A stretch of 51,669 nt of DNA from Caulobacter sp. HMWF025 (GCF_003060965.1 NZ_QAII01000002.1:13279-64947), one strand, 5' to 3'. Positions 16,060-29,062 are shown, counted from the stretch's first letter. A program made the numbers and translations. The notes: generated by a model not told the origin, from the sequence alone.

Positions 16060-17841
16060 ATGCGTTCGCCGGCCGACATGGACATCGTGCAGATCGATAT
16101 CAGCACCAAGTGCCACCTGAACTGCTCGAACTGCACCCGGCTGATCGCCCACCAGCCGTCGCGCGACGACATGGCGCTGCAGACCTTCGAGACGGCCGTC
16201 AACAGCATGCAGGGCTGGAATGGCCCCAACAAGGTGCTCGGCATTATCGCCGGCGAGCCGACCCTGCACACCAGTTTCGAGAAGATTTCCTGGCGCTTCG
16301 CCGAGCTGTGGGGCGGGCCGACCTCGAACGAGGGCAAGATGCCCATTCGCGACTTCAATGAGTTCGCGAGTCAGCGGCTGTTCGACCGCGGCAACGGGCG
16401 GGGGCTCTGGACCAGCCTCGGGGCCGGCTTCTACAAGCACTATGAGACCGTCATGGCGGTCTATGGCCACTGGAACACCAATACCCACGAGTCGGCCGGC
16501 TATCATCAGGCCCTGCTGGTCTCGCGTGCCGACTACATCAAGGCCACCGGCATGTCCGAGGAGCTTTGGGTCCAGAACCGCGACGACTGCTGGGTGCAGA
16601 AGCTGTGGTCGGCCTCGATCAACGACAGGGGCGCCTATTTCTGTGAGGTCGCGGCGGCCATTGACCGGCTCTATTTCGGCGGCAAGCACGCCTGGCCGGT
16701 CGAGCACGGCTGGTGGCAGCGCAAGCCCGAGGATTTCGGCTCGCAGCTGGATCTCTGCAACTATTGCGGCCTGGCCCAGCCGGGGCCGTCGCAACTCGAC
16801 CTTCTGGAACGCGACATCATTTCCGACGAGCACCTGGCCCTGCTGAAGAAGATCGGCAGCCCGGCGATCAAGAAGGACAAGTACGAGCTCTTCAACCGCA
16901 CCGACCATGTCGAGCAGCGCAAGGTCGACACCCGCGACAACTATATCGGCGGCGGCGGGGCCGGCCGCCGGGTCGGGATCGGTCACAAGTCGACCAAACC
17001 CAAGAAGCTGTCCTGCGTGCTGGTGTCGGTCGGCTATGGCGAGGACCTGGCCGAAACCCTGCCGCGCAATATCGGCCTGTTCGACGAGATGGTGGTGGTC
17101 ACCTCCAGCACGGACGAGCGCACCCAGGCCCTGGTGAAGGAGCACGGGGCCAAGCTGGTGATCTCCGATCGCTGCTTCGATGAGGACCATGCCTTCAACA
17201 AGGGGCGCATGCTCAATGACGGCCTGGCGGCTCTGACCAGCCCCGACTGGATCATCCTGACCGACGCCGACATCATCCTCAATCCCGACACCCGGGACCT
17301 GATTTTCAGCCACTCCTGGAATCCGGGCTGCCTGTACTTTACCGAGCGCATGGACCGGACCGTGACCGAGGGGCAGTCACCCTCGGTGAACATGGAGCCG
17401 AACGGCTATTTCCAGATGTTCAACCCCAAGGCCCTGGCCATCCGGGATCGCTGGCCCCAGGTGATGAGCGAGGAGTTCTGCTCGGCCGGCGGCATCGACA
17501 CCTGGTTCTGCCAGCAGTGGAAGCGCGAGAACCTCATCGGCATCAAGGATTTCGCCGTCGAACACCTGTCCAGCCGCTTCCTCGGCGAGAACTGGAACGG
17601 CGTGACGCCGCAGACCGGCAAGTGGCGTCAGCTGGGCATCCTGACGACGGGCGGCTTCTCGACCTTCCTGAAGATGACCACCCTGCCGGACGTCATCAAG
17701 CTGACCGACACGCTGTTTGGTCAGAGCAAGATCATCGAGACCAAGGACGTCAATGAGCACGTCCGGGTCCTGCCCGACGGTCTGGAATTCATGGGCAAGC
17801 CCTTGGGACGCAGCCACATCCACGTCGCCTTCAAGGATTGA
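16060..17841 (+). CDS. Radical SAM - glycosyltransferase fusion protein
   Basis: 593 residues; GGGGAG 7 bp upstream supports the ATG at 16060. The N-terminal half is a radical SAM domain: QIDISTKCHLNCSNC carries CX3CX2C (C18, C22, C25) for the SAM-binding [4Fe-4S] cluster, and IIAGEPTLH resembles the GEP SAM-contact loop. Further cysteines at about 195 (FCEVAAA), 233 and 236 (LCNYCG) could bind an auxiliary cluster, as in twitch/SPASM domains. From about residue 310 a GT-A type glycosyltransferase-like domain follows: KLSCVLVSVGYGEDL, DEMVVVTSSTDE, HAFNKGRMLNDGL, and ILTDADIIL with the metal-binding DAD (402-404). I know no named family with this fusion. Neighbours converge on it and encode sugar-activation enzymes, so a role in making a modified surface sugar is inferred. 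Confidence 0.8.
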   Translation: MRSPADMDIVQIDISTKCHLNCSNCTRLIAHQPSRDDMALQTFETAVNSMQGWNGPNKVLGIIAGEPTLHTSFEKISWRFAELWGGPTSNEGKMPIRDFNEFASQRLFDRGNGRGLWTSLGAGFYKHYETVMAVYGHWNTNTHESAGYHQALLVSRADYIKATGMSEELWVQNRDDCWVQKLWSASINDRGAYFCEVAAAIDRLYFGGKHAWPVEHGWWQRKPEDFGSQLDLCNYCGLAQPGPSQLDLLERDIISDEHLALLKKIGSPAIKKDKYELFNRTDHVEQRKVDTRDNYIGGGGAGRRVGIGHKSTKPKKLSCVLVSVGYGEDLAETLPRNIGLFDEMVVVTSSTDERTQALVKEHGAKLVISDRCFDEDHAFNKGRMLNDGLAALTSPDWIILTDADIILNPDTRDLIFSHSWNPGCLYFTERMDRTVTEGQSPSVNMEPNGYFQMFNPKALAIRDRWPQVMSEEFCSAGGIDTWFCQQWKRENLIGIKDFAVEHLSSRFLGENWNGVTPQTGKWRQLGILTTGGFSTFLKMTTLPDVIKLTDTLFGQSKIIETKDVNEHVRVLPDGLEFMGKPLGRSHIHVAFKD

Positions 17842-17857
17842 CCGGGGCCTTGAAGGC

Positions 17858-18562
17858 CTAGGCGCGGCTTGCCAGCAGACCCTGCGCTTCGGCGAAGCTT
17901 TCCGGCACGCCGATGTCGATGAAGTCGCCCTCAAAGACCTGACCGCCTAGTTGGCCGGTCCGGCAAAGGCCCGGCAGAATGTCGTTTTCCAGTGAGCTCG
18001 GCGCGATGGCGGTCGGGATGATCGAGCGTTGCAGGCGGTAGGCTCCGCCGTTGATCAGGCCCGGGAGCGTGGGCGCGAGGCCGCGGGGCTGGAAGGCCGT
18101 TACGCTTTCGCCTTCCAGAACGATCGTCTCATAGCGATCCGCGAGCGGGATCTGTCGCAGGGCGAGGGTGGCAGGCCACTCCCGTGAGGTCGAAAGGGCC
18201 GCCCAGTCAAAGTCGAACCAGGTGTCGCCGTTGACCAGCAGGAAAGTCTCGTCCAGCTTTTCCCGGGCCTGGGCGAGGGCCCCGGCTGTTCCGAGCGGGG
18301 CCGTTTCGACCGAGATGGCGATCTCCAGGCCATGGTGATCCTCCGGCTGGAGGCTCGCGACATAGGCCTCGATGATGTCGGCCCGGAACCCGGCCAGCAG
18401 CAGTATGGACCCAAAGCCGTGGCGATGCGCCTTGTCGATCAGATGCTGCAGAAACGGCCGGCCGGCGACGGGCAGCATCGGCTTTGGCATGTCGCGGGTC
18501 AGGGAGCCGAGGCGCGAGCCCGAGCCCCCGACCAGGATGGCGCACTGGCGCAGGCGGCTCAT
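17858..18562 (-). CDS. hddC: Sugar-1-phosphate nucleotidyltransferase (HddC-like)
   Basis: 234 residues. The N-terminal nucleotide-binding loop is CAILVGGSGSRLGSLTRDMPKPMLPVAGRPF, with the G-x-G-(T/S)-R-L and PKP(M/L) motifs of NTP transferases. VNGDTWFDFDW carries the metal-binding Asp and FIDIGVPESFAEAQ is the usual ending. Small size and pairing with a GHMP kinase match D-glycero-D-manno-heptose-1-phosphate guanylyltransferase. Its start overlaps the kinase stop by 4 bp (ATGA), so the two are coupled. Other sugar phosphates are possible. Confidence 0.82.
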   Translation of the reverse strand: MSRLRQCAILVGGSGSRLGSLTRDMPKPMLPVAGRPFLQHLIDKAHRHGFGSILLLAGFRADIIEAYVASLQPEDHHGLEIAISVETAPLGTAGALAQAREKLDETFLLVNGDTWFDFDWAALSTSREWPATLALRQIPLADRYETIVLEGESVTAFQPRGLAPTLPGLINGGAYRLQRSIIPTAIAPSSLENDILPGLCRTGQLGGQVFEGDFIDIGVPESFAEAQGLLASRA

Positions 18563-19617
18563 CGCGGCACGCTCCAGGCCTCGGCCCCTTCAAAGGTGAT
18601 CTTCACCGAGCTGGCCCGGCCGCCGGCCGCGTTCAGGGCCGAGATCAGGTGGTAACGGTTTTCCGGATCCGTGCAGAACATCAGGAACCCGCCACCGCCG
18701 GCTCCGGAGACCTTGCCGCCCCAGGCCCCTTCGGCCATGGCGAGATCGAACAGGCGATTGACGGCGTCGGTCGCGATCCCCTTGGCGGTTCGCTTCTTGG
18801 CTTCCCAGGAGCGCATCAGGATCGCGGACAGGTCCCGCATGTCACCCTTGAGCAGGGCCTCGCGCATGACCGCAGCATCAGCCTTCAACTGGTGCATGTT
18901 CTCGATGGTCTCGGCATTGAGGGCGCGCAGGCCGTCAATCTGCTCCTGGATAATCCCTTCCGACCGGCGGGACTGGCCCGTGAAGCAGATGACCAGCGAG
19001 GATTCGAACTCGTTCAGGAAGGCTCTCGGCACCCGCAGGGGGCTGACCATTACCCGGTCATCCGCCAGGAACTCGATGAAGTTCACACCGCCGAAGGCTG
19101 CGGCATACTGGTCCTGACGGCCACCGGCGAGGCCCAGCTTGCGGCGTTCCAGTTCGAAGGCCAGGCGCGCGACATCGCCGGGACCGAGGGGCAGTTCGAG
19201 CGCGACCCGGAAGGCTTCGATCAGGGCCACGACCAGGGCCGAGGATGAGCCGAGTCCCGACCCGGCCGGAGCATCAATCGTGGTCGAGACGGTCAGGGCA
19301 GGACGATGGCCGTCGAGATAGGTCTCCACGATGTGCTCGTAGACCGCCTTGTGCAGAACCAGGCCATGGTCGAGGTGGATCGGGGCATCGGGCTCCAGAC
19401 GCTCGTCAGCACCAATATCGCGGGCCCGGAAGATCGTACTTCCGTCCGGATTGTGCATGATGTGTGCGAACGCAAAGCGATCGATCGTGGCGTTCAGCAC
19501 CGCGCCGCCGAACTGGTCGCAATAGGGCGAAAGGTCCGTCCCGCCTCCGGCGAGACCCAGTCGCAGCGGAGCCCGGGACCGGACGTCGAAGGGGCGAAGG
19601 GCGCGCGCTCTGGACAT
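18559..19617 (-). CDS. hddA: GHMP-family sugar kinase (HddA-like heptose-7-phosphate kinase)
   Basis: 352 residues. GHMP motifs: RAPLRLGLAGGGTDLSPYCD at the N-terminus, the ATP loop DAPAGSGLGSSSALVVAL, and GKVSGAGGGGFLMF at the C-terminus. This matches D-glycero-alpha-D-manno-heptose-7-phosphate kinases, which supply the substrate (after phosphatase action) for HddC. The gmhA isomerase and gmhB phosphatase of that pathway are not in the window. A related fucose- or other sugar kinase role remains possible. Confidence 0.82.
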   Translation of the reverse strand: MSRARALRPFDVRSRAPLRLGLAGGGTDLSPYCDQFGGAVLNATIDRFAFAHIMHNPDGSTIFRARDIGADERLEPDAPIHLDHGLVLHKAVYEHIVETYLDGHRPALTVSTTIDAPAGSGLGSSSALVVALIEAFRVALELPLGPGDVARLAFELERRKLGLAGGRQDQYAAAFGGVNFIEFLADDRVMVSPLRVPRAFLNEFESSLVICFTGQSRRSEGIIQEQIDGLRALNAETIENMHQLKADAAVMREALLKGDMRDLSAILMRSWEAKKRTAKGIATDAVNRLFDLAMAEGAWGGKVSGAGGGGFLMFCTDPENRYHLISALNAAGGRASSVKITFEGAEAWSVPR

Positions 19618-19830
19618 GCTCAGATCTTTACACGGTTCGGGGGCAGGCGGTGTGGTGACCCTTTAGCCGGTGATCGCGACACAGGCGTCAAGAGGTCCAC
19701 AGGTCGGGACCTGCGAGGACAGGGCTTGGCACGGGTCGGCATGGCGAGGGGGTGAAACCTGCGTCAAAAGGATACGGCGATGATGCCGCTGATCCCTGTC
19801 CTGCAAGGCTCAAACCACGGTGCCAGGGCC

Positions 19831-20913
19831 TCAGGCTGCGGCGGCAGGCCGGTCGGCCGGAATCGCCGGGGCCTGGTCCTGGGTCTGGACGAGGCAGCCG
19901 TACCAGCCCAGGCCCCGGTAGGTTTCGTAGCCCGGGGTCAGGGCGTAGCCGACGGTGACCTCGCCGTCGGCATAGCTGCCCATGGCGCCGCTCGCAGTGT
20001 TGAGCGGGAAGGTCTCGGTCAGGACGCCCTGGCCGTCCGAGGCGGCCAGCACGCGACCCTTGGCGTTCAGCAGCATGACCCGTGACCGCGCCCGCTCTTC
20101 CGGGGTCAGACGAATGCCGTCGACCACGGCCTGGGCCTGGGGCTTCCAGTCGAAATGGACACCCAGGACGCCCACGATCTTTCCCCGGCTCTGGCCGCCC
20201 TCGCGGATGGCGGTGGCATAGGTGGCGACCGGGGCGTCATTCAGGGCCTTCACGCGTTCGACGTCGCAGGCGACAAAATCGTCTCCGGTCCTGGTCGCCA
20301 GGGCATCCTGGAACCAGGCCGTATCGGCCACGGAAGCGCTGCGGGCTGCCGGATAGAGGTCGGGGCGGCCCGTTGCCAGGACGCGGCCCCGGGTGTCGCA
20401 GATCCACAGGTCCAGATAGACGGTATAGGCATCCAGAATGACGCCGAGGCGCTGGCTGGCGTAGCGGTTTGCCTCAGCCGAGGGCGCATCGGCGCAGGCC
20501 ACCACGGCGGAGTCGGTGGCCCACCAGCGGACGTCGCAGGTACGTTCATAGAGGTTGCGGTCGACGATCTCGATCGCGTTCAGGGCCAGGTCCGCCAGCC
20601 GCTGGCCGCGCATGTGGCCGAGGATGGCTCCGCCGATCGCCGTCAGTTCGTCGAGGTCGCCGCGAACCTCGCTCTCGAGGGCCGCAGCCACCGCGTCGAT
20701 CTCGGTGGAGATCTTCTTGAACTCTTCGGCGACGATGGCGAAGCCCTTGCCGGCTTCGCCGGCCCGGGCCGCGACGATCAGGGCATTGATCGAGAGCATC
20801 TTGGCCGCCCGGTTGACCCGCGCGATCTCGCCGATCTTTTCACCGGCGACGGTGCTGAGCCGCTCGGAGAGGTCCAGGATCCTCTCCGGACGCAGACTGG
20901 CGTCTTGTGCCAA
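19831..20913 (-). CDS. Soluble chemotaxis-receptor-like sensor with C-terminal Cache domain
   Basis: 360 residues from a TTG start with GAGGG 9 bp upstream. The first about 110 residues hold a short receptor signalling region: [39 protein letters not shown] resembles the conserved hairpin tip of methyl-accepting proteins. Residues from about 130 to 345 resemble a Cache-type sensor (LDLWICDTRGRVLATGRPDLYPA, then IVGVLGVHFDW and VMLLNAKGRVLAAS). No membrane segment is visible, and the domain order is the reverse of ordinary receptors. It is probably a cytoplasmic sensor that talks to CheA/CheW or a homologue. Function unproven. Confidence 0.78.
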   Translation of the reverse strand: MAQDASLRPERILDLSERLSTVAGEKIGEIARVNRAAKMLSINALIVAARAGEAGKGFAIVAEEFKKISTEIDAVAAALESEVRGDLDELTAIGGAILGHMRGQRLADLALNAIEIVDRNLYERTCDVRWWATDSAVVACADAPSAEANRYASQRLGVILDAYTVYLDLWICDTRGRVLATGRPDLYPAARSASVADTAWFQDALATRTGDDFVACDVERVKALNDAPVATYATAIREGGQSRGKIVGVLGVHFDWKPQAQAVVDGIRLTPEERARSRVMLLNAKGRVLAASDGQGVLTETFPLNTASGAMGSYADGEVTVGYALTPGYETYRGLGWYGCLVQTQDQAPAIPADRPAAAA

Positions 20914-21015
20914 CTTTGCAGACCCTCACGCAAAACCTTACCGACTGGCGGAAGGCTCGCGCACGGTCGAGTCCGTGTCACTCGACCTATGCGACATAGG
21001 GCCGCAGAGAAGGCT

Positions 21016-21038
21016 TTCCTCCCCAATCCGGGGAGGAA
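21016..21038 (-). terminator. Hairpin downstream of gyrB
   Basis: ttcctcccc pairs with ggggaggaa around a 5-nt loop, 66 bp after the gyrB stop on the minus strand; a short pyrimidine stretch follows. Confidence 0.55.
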
Positions 21039-21103
21039 GTCTGACCGGTCGCCGCCAGATTGGGCGGCGTGTGCTCAAAACTCGCGCAAATCCGTCAGCG
21101 GAT

Positions 21104-24768
<3,665 letters not shown>

Positions 24769-24831
24769 GAGGGTGTCTTACGGCAGGTTGCGGTTGGCGT
24801 CACGTTTGACGGGTGCGGCGGCATGCACCCG

Positions 24832-24882
24832 CTTGCCCCCTACGGGCTGCTGCGCAGCCGTCTTCCCCCGGAGGGGGAAGAT
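24832..24882. repeat. 51-bp double-hairpin intergenic repeat, copy 1
   Basis: Two hairpins in a row: GGCTGC-tg-CGCAGCC, then cttcccccg/gagggggaag. It matches the copy at 41781-41831, in which the first stem has a different sequence that still pairs. It lies between recF and the VOC gene. The following 24883-24977 is another GC-rich set of inverted repeats (cttccccccg/cggggggagg) with no coding content. Confidence 0.75.
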
Positions 24883-24977
24883 AGTCTCATCTTCCCCCCC
24901 GAACGGGGGGAGGACGACCGGCGAAGCCGGTCAGGAGGGGGCCTGCGGCGTTGGCCGCCTGCCCCCCTCCAAGCCCC

Positions 24978-25352
24978 CTAGCCGAACTTGTAGCCGCAGA
25001 GCTTGTTGCCGTCCGGGTCGCGGAAATAGGCGAAATAGACGCCCGGCATCCGCTCGCCGGGCGGGCCGTCGCAGGTGGCACCCAGTTCCAGGGCCTTGGC
25101 GTGGAAGGCGTCGACCTCTTCGCGGGTGTCGAAGTCAAACCCGCCCATCATGCCGTTGCCGACACAGGCCGGATTGCCGTCATAGGGCCCCAGAACCCCG
25201 AACAGGCCGGTGCCCTTGCCGCGATAGAGGCGGCCGCCCGAGGCATGTTCGTGAATGCCGTTCATGCCGATCGACCCGAGCAGGCCGTCATAGAAGGCCT
25301 TGGCCTTTTCCAGATTGTTCGACCCGACGGTCATGTAGCTGAGCTTGGCCAT
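24978..25352 (-). CDS. VOC (glyoxalase/bleomycin resistance) family protein
   Basis: 124 residues, one complete VOC module. It begins MAKLSYMTVGSNNLEKAKAFYDGLL (the first beta-alpha unit) and ends with GVYFAYFRDPDGNKLCGYKFG, the standard metal-ligand strand. The family covers glyoxalases, dioxygenases and resistance proteins, and no specific activity can be assigned. Confidence 0.88.
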   Translation of the reverse strand: MAKLSYMTVGSNNLEKAKAFYDGLLGSIGMNGIHEHASGGRLYRGKGTGLFGVLGPYDGNPACVGNGMMGGFDFDTREEVDAFHAKALELGATCDGPPGERMPGVYFAYFRDPDGNKLCGYKFG

Positions 25353-25421
25353 GTGGCGCCTCCCGTTTTCTTATGAAACGGACGGTAGCATGCGCGGCGG
25401 ACCGGACAAGCGCCCCGCGCC

Positions 25422-25766
25422 CTACTCGAAATAGCTGCGGGCGATCTCGATATTGTCCTTCTGCCAGACCCCGGCCGCGCCGATCATCACCCGCCGCATA
25501 TTGGCCAGGAAGATGGCGCGGGCCTCCTGCGGATCGACCAGCTGGCGCAGCGGCCAGTCGAAGCGGGCATCCGGGGCGATGGCATGGCAGACGGCATAGT
25601 TCATCAAGACCAGATCGACCCGGTGCTCGACCGCGCCGAACACCGCCTCGACCTGCTGCGAGCGCTCGAACCAGGTGGCGCAGCCGGTAAAGTCGGTCGC
25701 CTCCCAGAGGGTCAGCATATTGTCGAGCAGGGCCGCGAACCGCTCCTCGCGCAGGCCTTCGGCCAT
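25422..25766 (-). CDS. Hypothetical protein
   Basis: 114 residues, mostly helical by composition, with WF and W motifs (WEATDFTGCATWFERSQQ, VWQKDNIEIARSYFE) and no domain that I recognise. It starts 5 bp after the S9 peptidase stop on the same strand, so it is probably co-transcribed with it. The even amino-acid usage and high third-position GC in frame favour a real gene. Confidence 0.6.
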   Translation of the reverse strand: MAEGLREERFAALLDNMLTLWEATDFTGCATWFERSQQVEAVFGAVEHRVDLVLMNYAVCHAIAPDARFDWPLRQLVDPQEARAIFLANMRRVMIGAAGVWQKDNIEIARSYFE

Positions 25767-25771
25767 CCGCC

Positions 25772-27711
25772 CTACTGACCCTTGGGCGCGCCCAGCACCT
25801 TCTGCAGGAACTGGGTCTCGACCTCTCGGCGGCGGTCATTGTTGATCTTCTTCAGGAAGCCGTGGCCCTCGTCCTTGAACTGGACGTACCAGGTCTCGAT
25901 GCCCTGCTCGCGCAGCCTGGCCACCACCTGGTCGGATTCGGACTTGGGTACGCGCGGATCGTTCCAGCCCTGCATGACCAGCATCGGCTTGCTGATCTTG
26001 GCGACATTGTTCATCGGCGAGATCGTCTCGAAGGCCTTCAGCATCTTCGGATCGCGCTCGTCGCCATATTCGGCCCGGCGCAGGTCGCGGCGATAGGCTT
26101 CGGTGTTCTGCAGGAACGAGACGAAGTTGCTGATGCCGTAGCGCTCGATCCCGCCGGCCAGGCGGTCGGAATAGTGGGTCATCACCGCCAGCGACATGTA
26201 GCCACCATAGGACTGGCCATAGACGACGACGCGGCTGGGATCGAGATCCGGCTGGGTCTTGATCCAGTCCAGCAGGGCCCCGATGTCCCTGACCGAGTCC
26301 TCGCGCTTCTCGGCATTGTCGAGGTTCAGATAGGTCTTTCCGTACCCGGATGATCCCCGGATATTGGTGACGATCACCGCCGCGCCCAGTTCGGCGACGC
26401 TGTGCTGGTGGAAGGCGCTGAAGGTCGGGCGCGACTGGGCCTCGGGGCCGCCGTGGATGTCGATGATCACCGGGGCCTTCTGGCCGGCGGCTAGTTTGGG
26501 CCTGTAGACAAAAGCCGGGATCGAGCGCTTGTCGAACGAGGGGTAGCGGATCAGGTCCGGCGTCGCCAGGGCCTTCGCGTCCAGTCCGCCCAGCTCCGAC
26601 GCCGTCCAGCGCTGCAGCTTGCCGTCGCTGACGCCCCAGCTCCAGGCGTCGCTGGAGGCGGTGGGGGTCGACAGGCTGAAGCCCAGGGTTTCGCCGTCGG
26701 CCGAGAAGGCCAGGCCGCCGACCACGCCGGCGGGCAGCTGGGGTTGCGGCAGGGCGCGCCTGGTCCTGAAGTCCTGCACGACCAGTTTCGAGTAGCCGTC
26801 CTCATTGACGACATAGGCCAGGATGCTGCCGTCGCCCGACAGGGCAAAGTCCTCGATGTCCCACGGACGATCGGTGCCCGAGACGATGGTCCGGGCCCCG
26901 GTGGCCAGATCAATCTGGGTCAGCCGCATGAAGTCCGAGCCTTCGTCGGACAGCAGCAGCACGCTCTTGCCGTCGGGCGTGAACTTGCCGCCGGCATAGG
27001 AGACCTTGGTCGTGCCGGCGTTGAGCGGCGTCAGCTTGCCGCTCGCCACGTCGAGCAGCCAGCGCTTCGACTCGGCGATCGAATAGTAGCGGCCGACCAG
27101 CACGGTCCTGCCGTCGGGCGACACCGCCTCGGGCGAGATCGCGCCTTCGCCCTTCAGGATCACCCGGGCCCCGCCGGGGGCGGACGGATCGCGCATCAGG
27201 ATGTCGGCGTCGCCCGAGCCCTTGGTCGATCGCGCCCAGACCAGGACCGCTCCGTCCTTTGACCAGGTCGCCCCGCTGTTGCGGGTGCCGGTTTCGGTAA
27301 TCTGGGTCTCGACGCCCGCCGCATTGCGGATGAACAGCTGGAACCACTCGTCGCCGCCGGTGTCCTTGGAGAACAGCACATCGCCGTTCGGCAGGGTGTG
27401 GACCCCGCTCACCGGCTCGTCATGGAAGGTCAGCTGCGGTCGGCGCCGGGGGCGGCCACCCGGTGCAGCTGGTTGGTATTGGCAAAGCGGGTGACGATCA
27501 GCATGCCGCCGTCAGAGGCCCAGTCGGCGAAGCTGGCGGCCCGGACGTTCTGGTAGCGGTTCAGCCCGGCCCGGATCGACGGCGCGGCCACTGGCACGTT
27601 CTCGAGGATCTGGTTGCCGATCTCGCGGCGCTCGACTTGGGCGGTCTGGGCCAGGGCCGGCGCGGTGAACAGGAGGACGGCGAGCGAGGCACCGGCGAGC
27701 ATGCGGTTCAT
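25772..27711 (-). pseudogene. S9-family prolyl oligopeptidase-like peptidase, interrupted by a frameshift
   Basis: The N-terminal part (27711 to 27430) has a signal peptide (MNRMLAGASLAVLLFTAPALAQ) and an S9-type start (FADWASDGGMLIVTRFANTNQLHRV), then hits a stop. The rest continues in another frame from about 27435 (QLTFHDEPVSGVHTL) to 25772. One added base near GACCGCAGCTG (for example GACCGCCAGCTG) would restore about 646 residues, normal for secreted S9 peptidases. A seven-bladed beta-propeller region is followed by an alpha/beta hydrolase domain with an intact triad: Ser in GQSYGGY, Asp in GWNDPRVP, His in DEGHGF. It is either a recent frameshift or a sequencing error at a homopolymer-rich site. 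Confidence 0.8.
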
Positions 27712-27732
27712 GGATGGACCCCTTCAGACAGC

Positions 27733-27757
27733 AAAACGGGCGCCCGAAGGCGCCCGT
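27733..27757 (-). terminator. Intrinsic terminator of dnaN
   Basis: On the minus strand: ACGGGCGCC, loop TTCG, GGCGCCCGT followed by TTT. The 9-bp stem with a stable tetraloop and a short U-tract, 20 bp after the dnaN stop, fits an intrinsic terminator. It separates dnaN from the S9 peptidase gene. Confidence 0.85.
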
Positions 27758-27777
27758 CTGGTTTTCGATGATGCGGA

Positions 27778-28896
27778 TCAGACCCGCAGCGGCATCAGCA
27801 CGTATTTCACGCCGGGATCGGTCGGATCGACCACCAGGGTGGGGCTGGCCGGGTCAGCGAAGCGGAACTCGGCGATCGGGCCGCCGATCTGGCCGCAGAC
27901 GTCGAGCAGGTAGCGGGCATTGAAGCCGATTTCGAACGGCTCGCCGTCATAGTCGACCTCGACCTCTTCGACGGCCTGGCCGGCTTCCATGTTGCGGACG
28001 GTCAGGGTGATGCGGCCGGGCTCGATGGCCAGCTTCACCGAGCGGCTCTTCTCGGCCGAGATGGTGGCGACGCGGTCGACGGCCTTGGCGAACAGGTCGT
28101 TGTCCAGCGTCAGGATCTTGCCGTTGTCGCGCGGAATGACGCGCAGATAGTCGGGGAAGGCCCCGTCGATCACCTTGGAGGTCAGGGCGGCGGCCCCGAA
28201 CTCGAAGCGGACCTTCTGGGCGCTGACCTGCAGGTCGACATGCTCGCCGGCCGATTCCATCAGGCGGCGGGCCTCCTGGATGGTCTTGCGGGGCACGATG
28301 ATGCCGGGCAGGCCTGCCGCGCCCTCGGGGGCGTCCATCTCGGCCAGGGCCAGGCGGTGACCGTCGGTGGCCACGGCGCGCAGCTTGGTGACGCCGCCGT
28401 CATTGACGGTGTGGAGATAGAGGCCGTTCAGATAGTAGCGGGTCTCTTCGGTCGAGATCGCAAAGCGGGTCTTGTCGATCAGCCGCATCAGCTCGTTGGT
28501 GTCGACGGCGATCCGGCCCGACAGGCCGTCGCTGCTCATCACCGGGAAGTCGCCGGCCGGCAGGACCGGCAGGTTGAAGCGCGAGCGGCCGGCCTGGATC
28601 ACCAGACGCGGATCATCGCCGCTGAAGCTGAGCGACACGTCCGAGCCGTCGGGCAGCTTGCGGACGATTTCGTACAGGGTCTGGGCCGGGGCGGTGATCT
28701 GGCCGGGGACGTCGATCTGGGCCAGGCCCTCGTCGATGATCTCCATGTCCAGGTCGGTGGCCGAGAAGCTCAGGGTATCGCGATCGGCCGACAGCAGGAT
28801 GTTCGACAGGATCGGGATCGTGTTGCGGCGTTCAACGACGCTCTGCACATGTCCCAGCGCCTTCAGCAGCGCCGCCCGTTCGATCGTAAGCTTCAT
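27778..28896 (-). CDS. dnaN: DNA polymerase III beta subunit (sliding clamp)
   Basis: 372 residues, the usual clamp length. It has three DnaN domains: N-terminal MKLTIERAALLKALGHVQSVVERRNTIPILSN, middle domain with GIIVPRKTIQEARRL, and C-terminal ending YVLMPLRV, the last strand of all beta clamps. The clamp ring tethers polymerases to DNA. It is monocistronic here, bounded by a terminator downstream and an intergenic palindrome upstream. Confidence 0.97.
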   Translation of the reverse strand: MKLTIERAALLKALGHVQSVVERRNTIPILSNILLSADRDTLSFSATDLDMEIIDEGLAQIDVPGQITAPAQTLYEIVRKLPDGSDVSLSFSGDDPRLVIQAGRSRFNLPVLPAGDFPVMSSDGLSGRIAVDTNELMRLIDKTRFAISTEETRYYLNGLYLHTVNDGGVTKLRAVATDGHRLALAEMDAPEGAAGLPGIIVPRKTIQEARRLMESAGEHVDLQVSAQKVRFEFGAAALTSKVIDGAFPDYLRVIPRDNGKILTLDNDLFAKAVDRVATISAEKSRSVKLAIEPGRITLTVRNMEAGQAVEEVEVDYDGEPFEIGFNARYLLDVCGQIGGPIAEFRFADPASPTLVVDPTDPGVKYVLMPLRV

Positions 28897-29062
28897 AATC
28901 AGGTCCAGATCGCGTCGCCGGCGCGGTTGAGTCGCGCGCCCGGCTCCGAAGTGAATGGACGGACGACATTAGCGAAATCGCGCGGTTGGGGAAGAGGGCG
29001 GGGCGGCTGGCGGCGGCGAAAAGCAAGGCCGTTGCAAGGAATGGCCCGGCTTTCGCCTCGCC

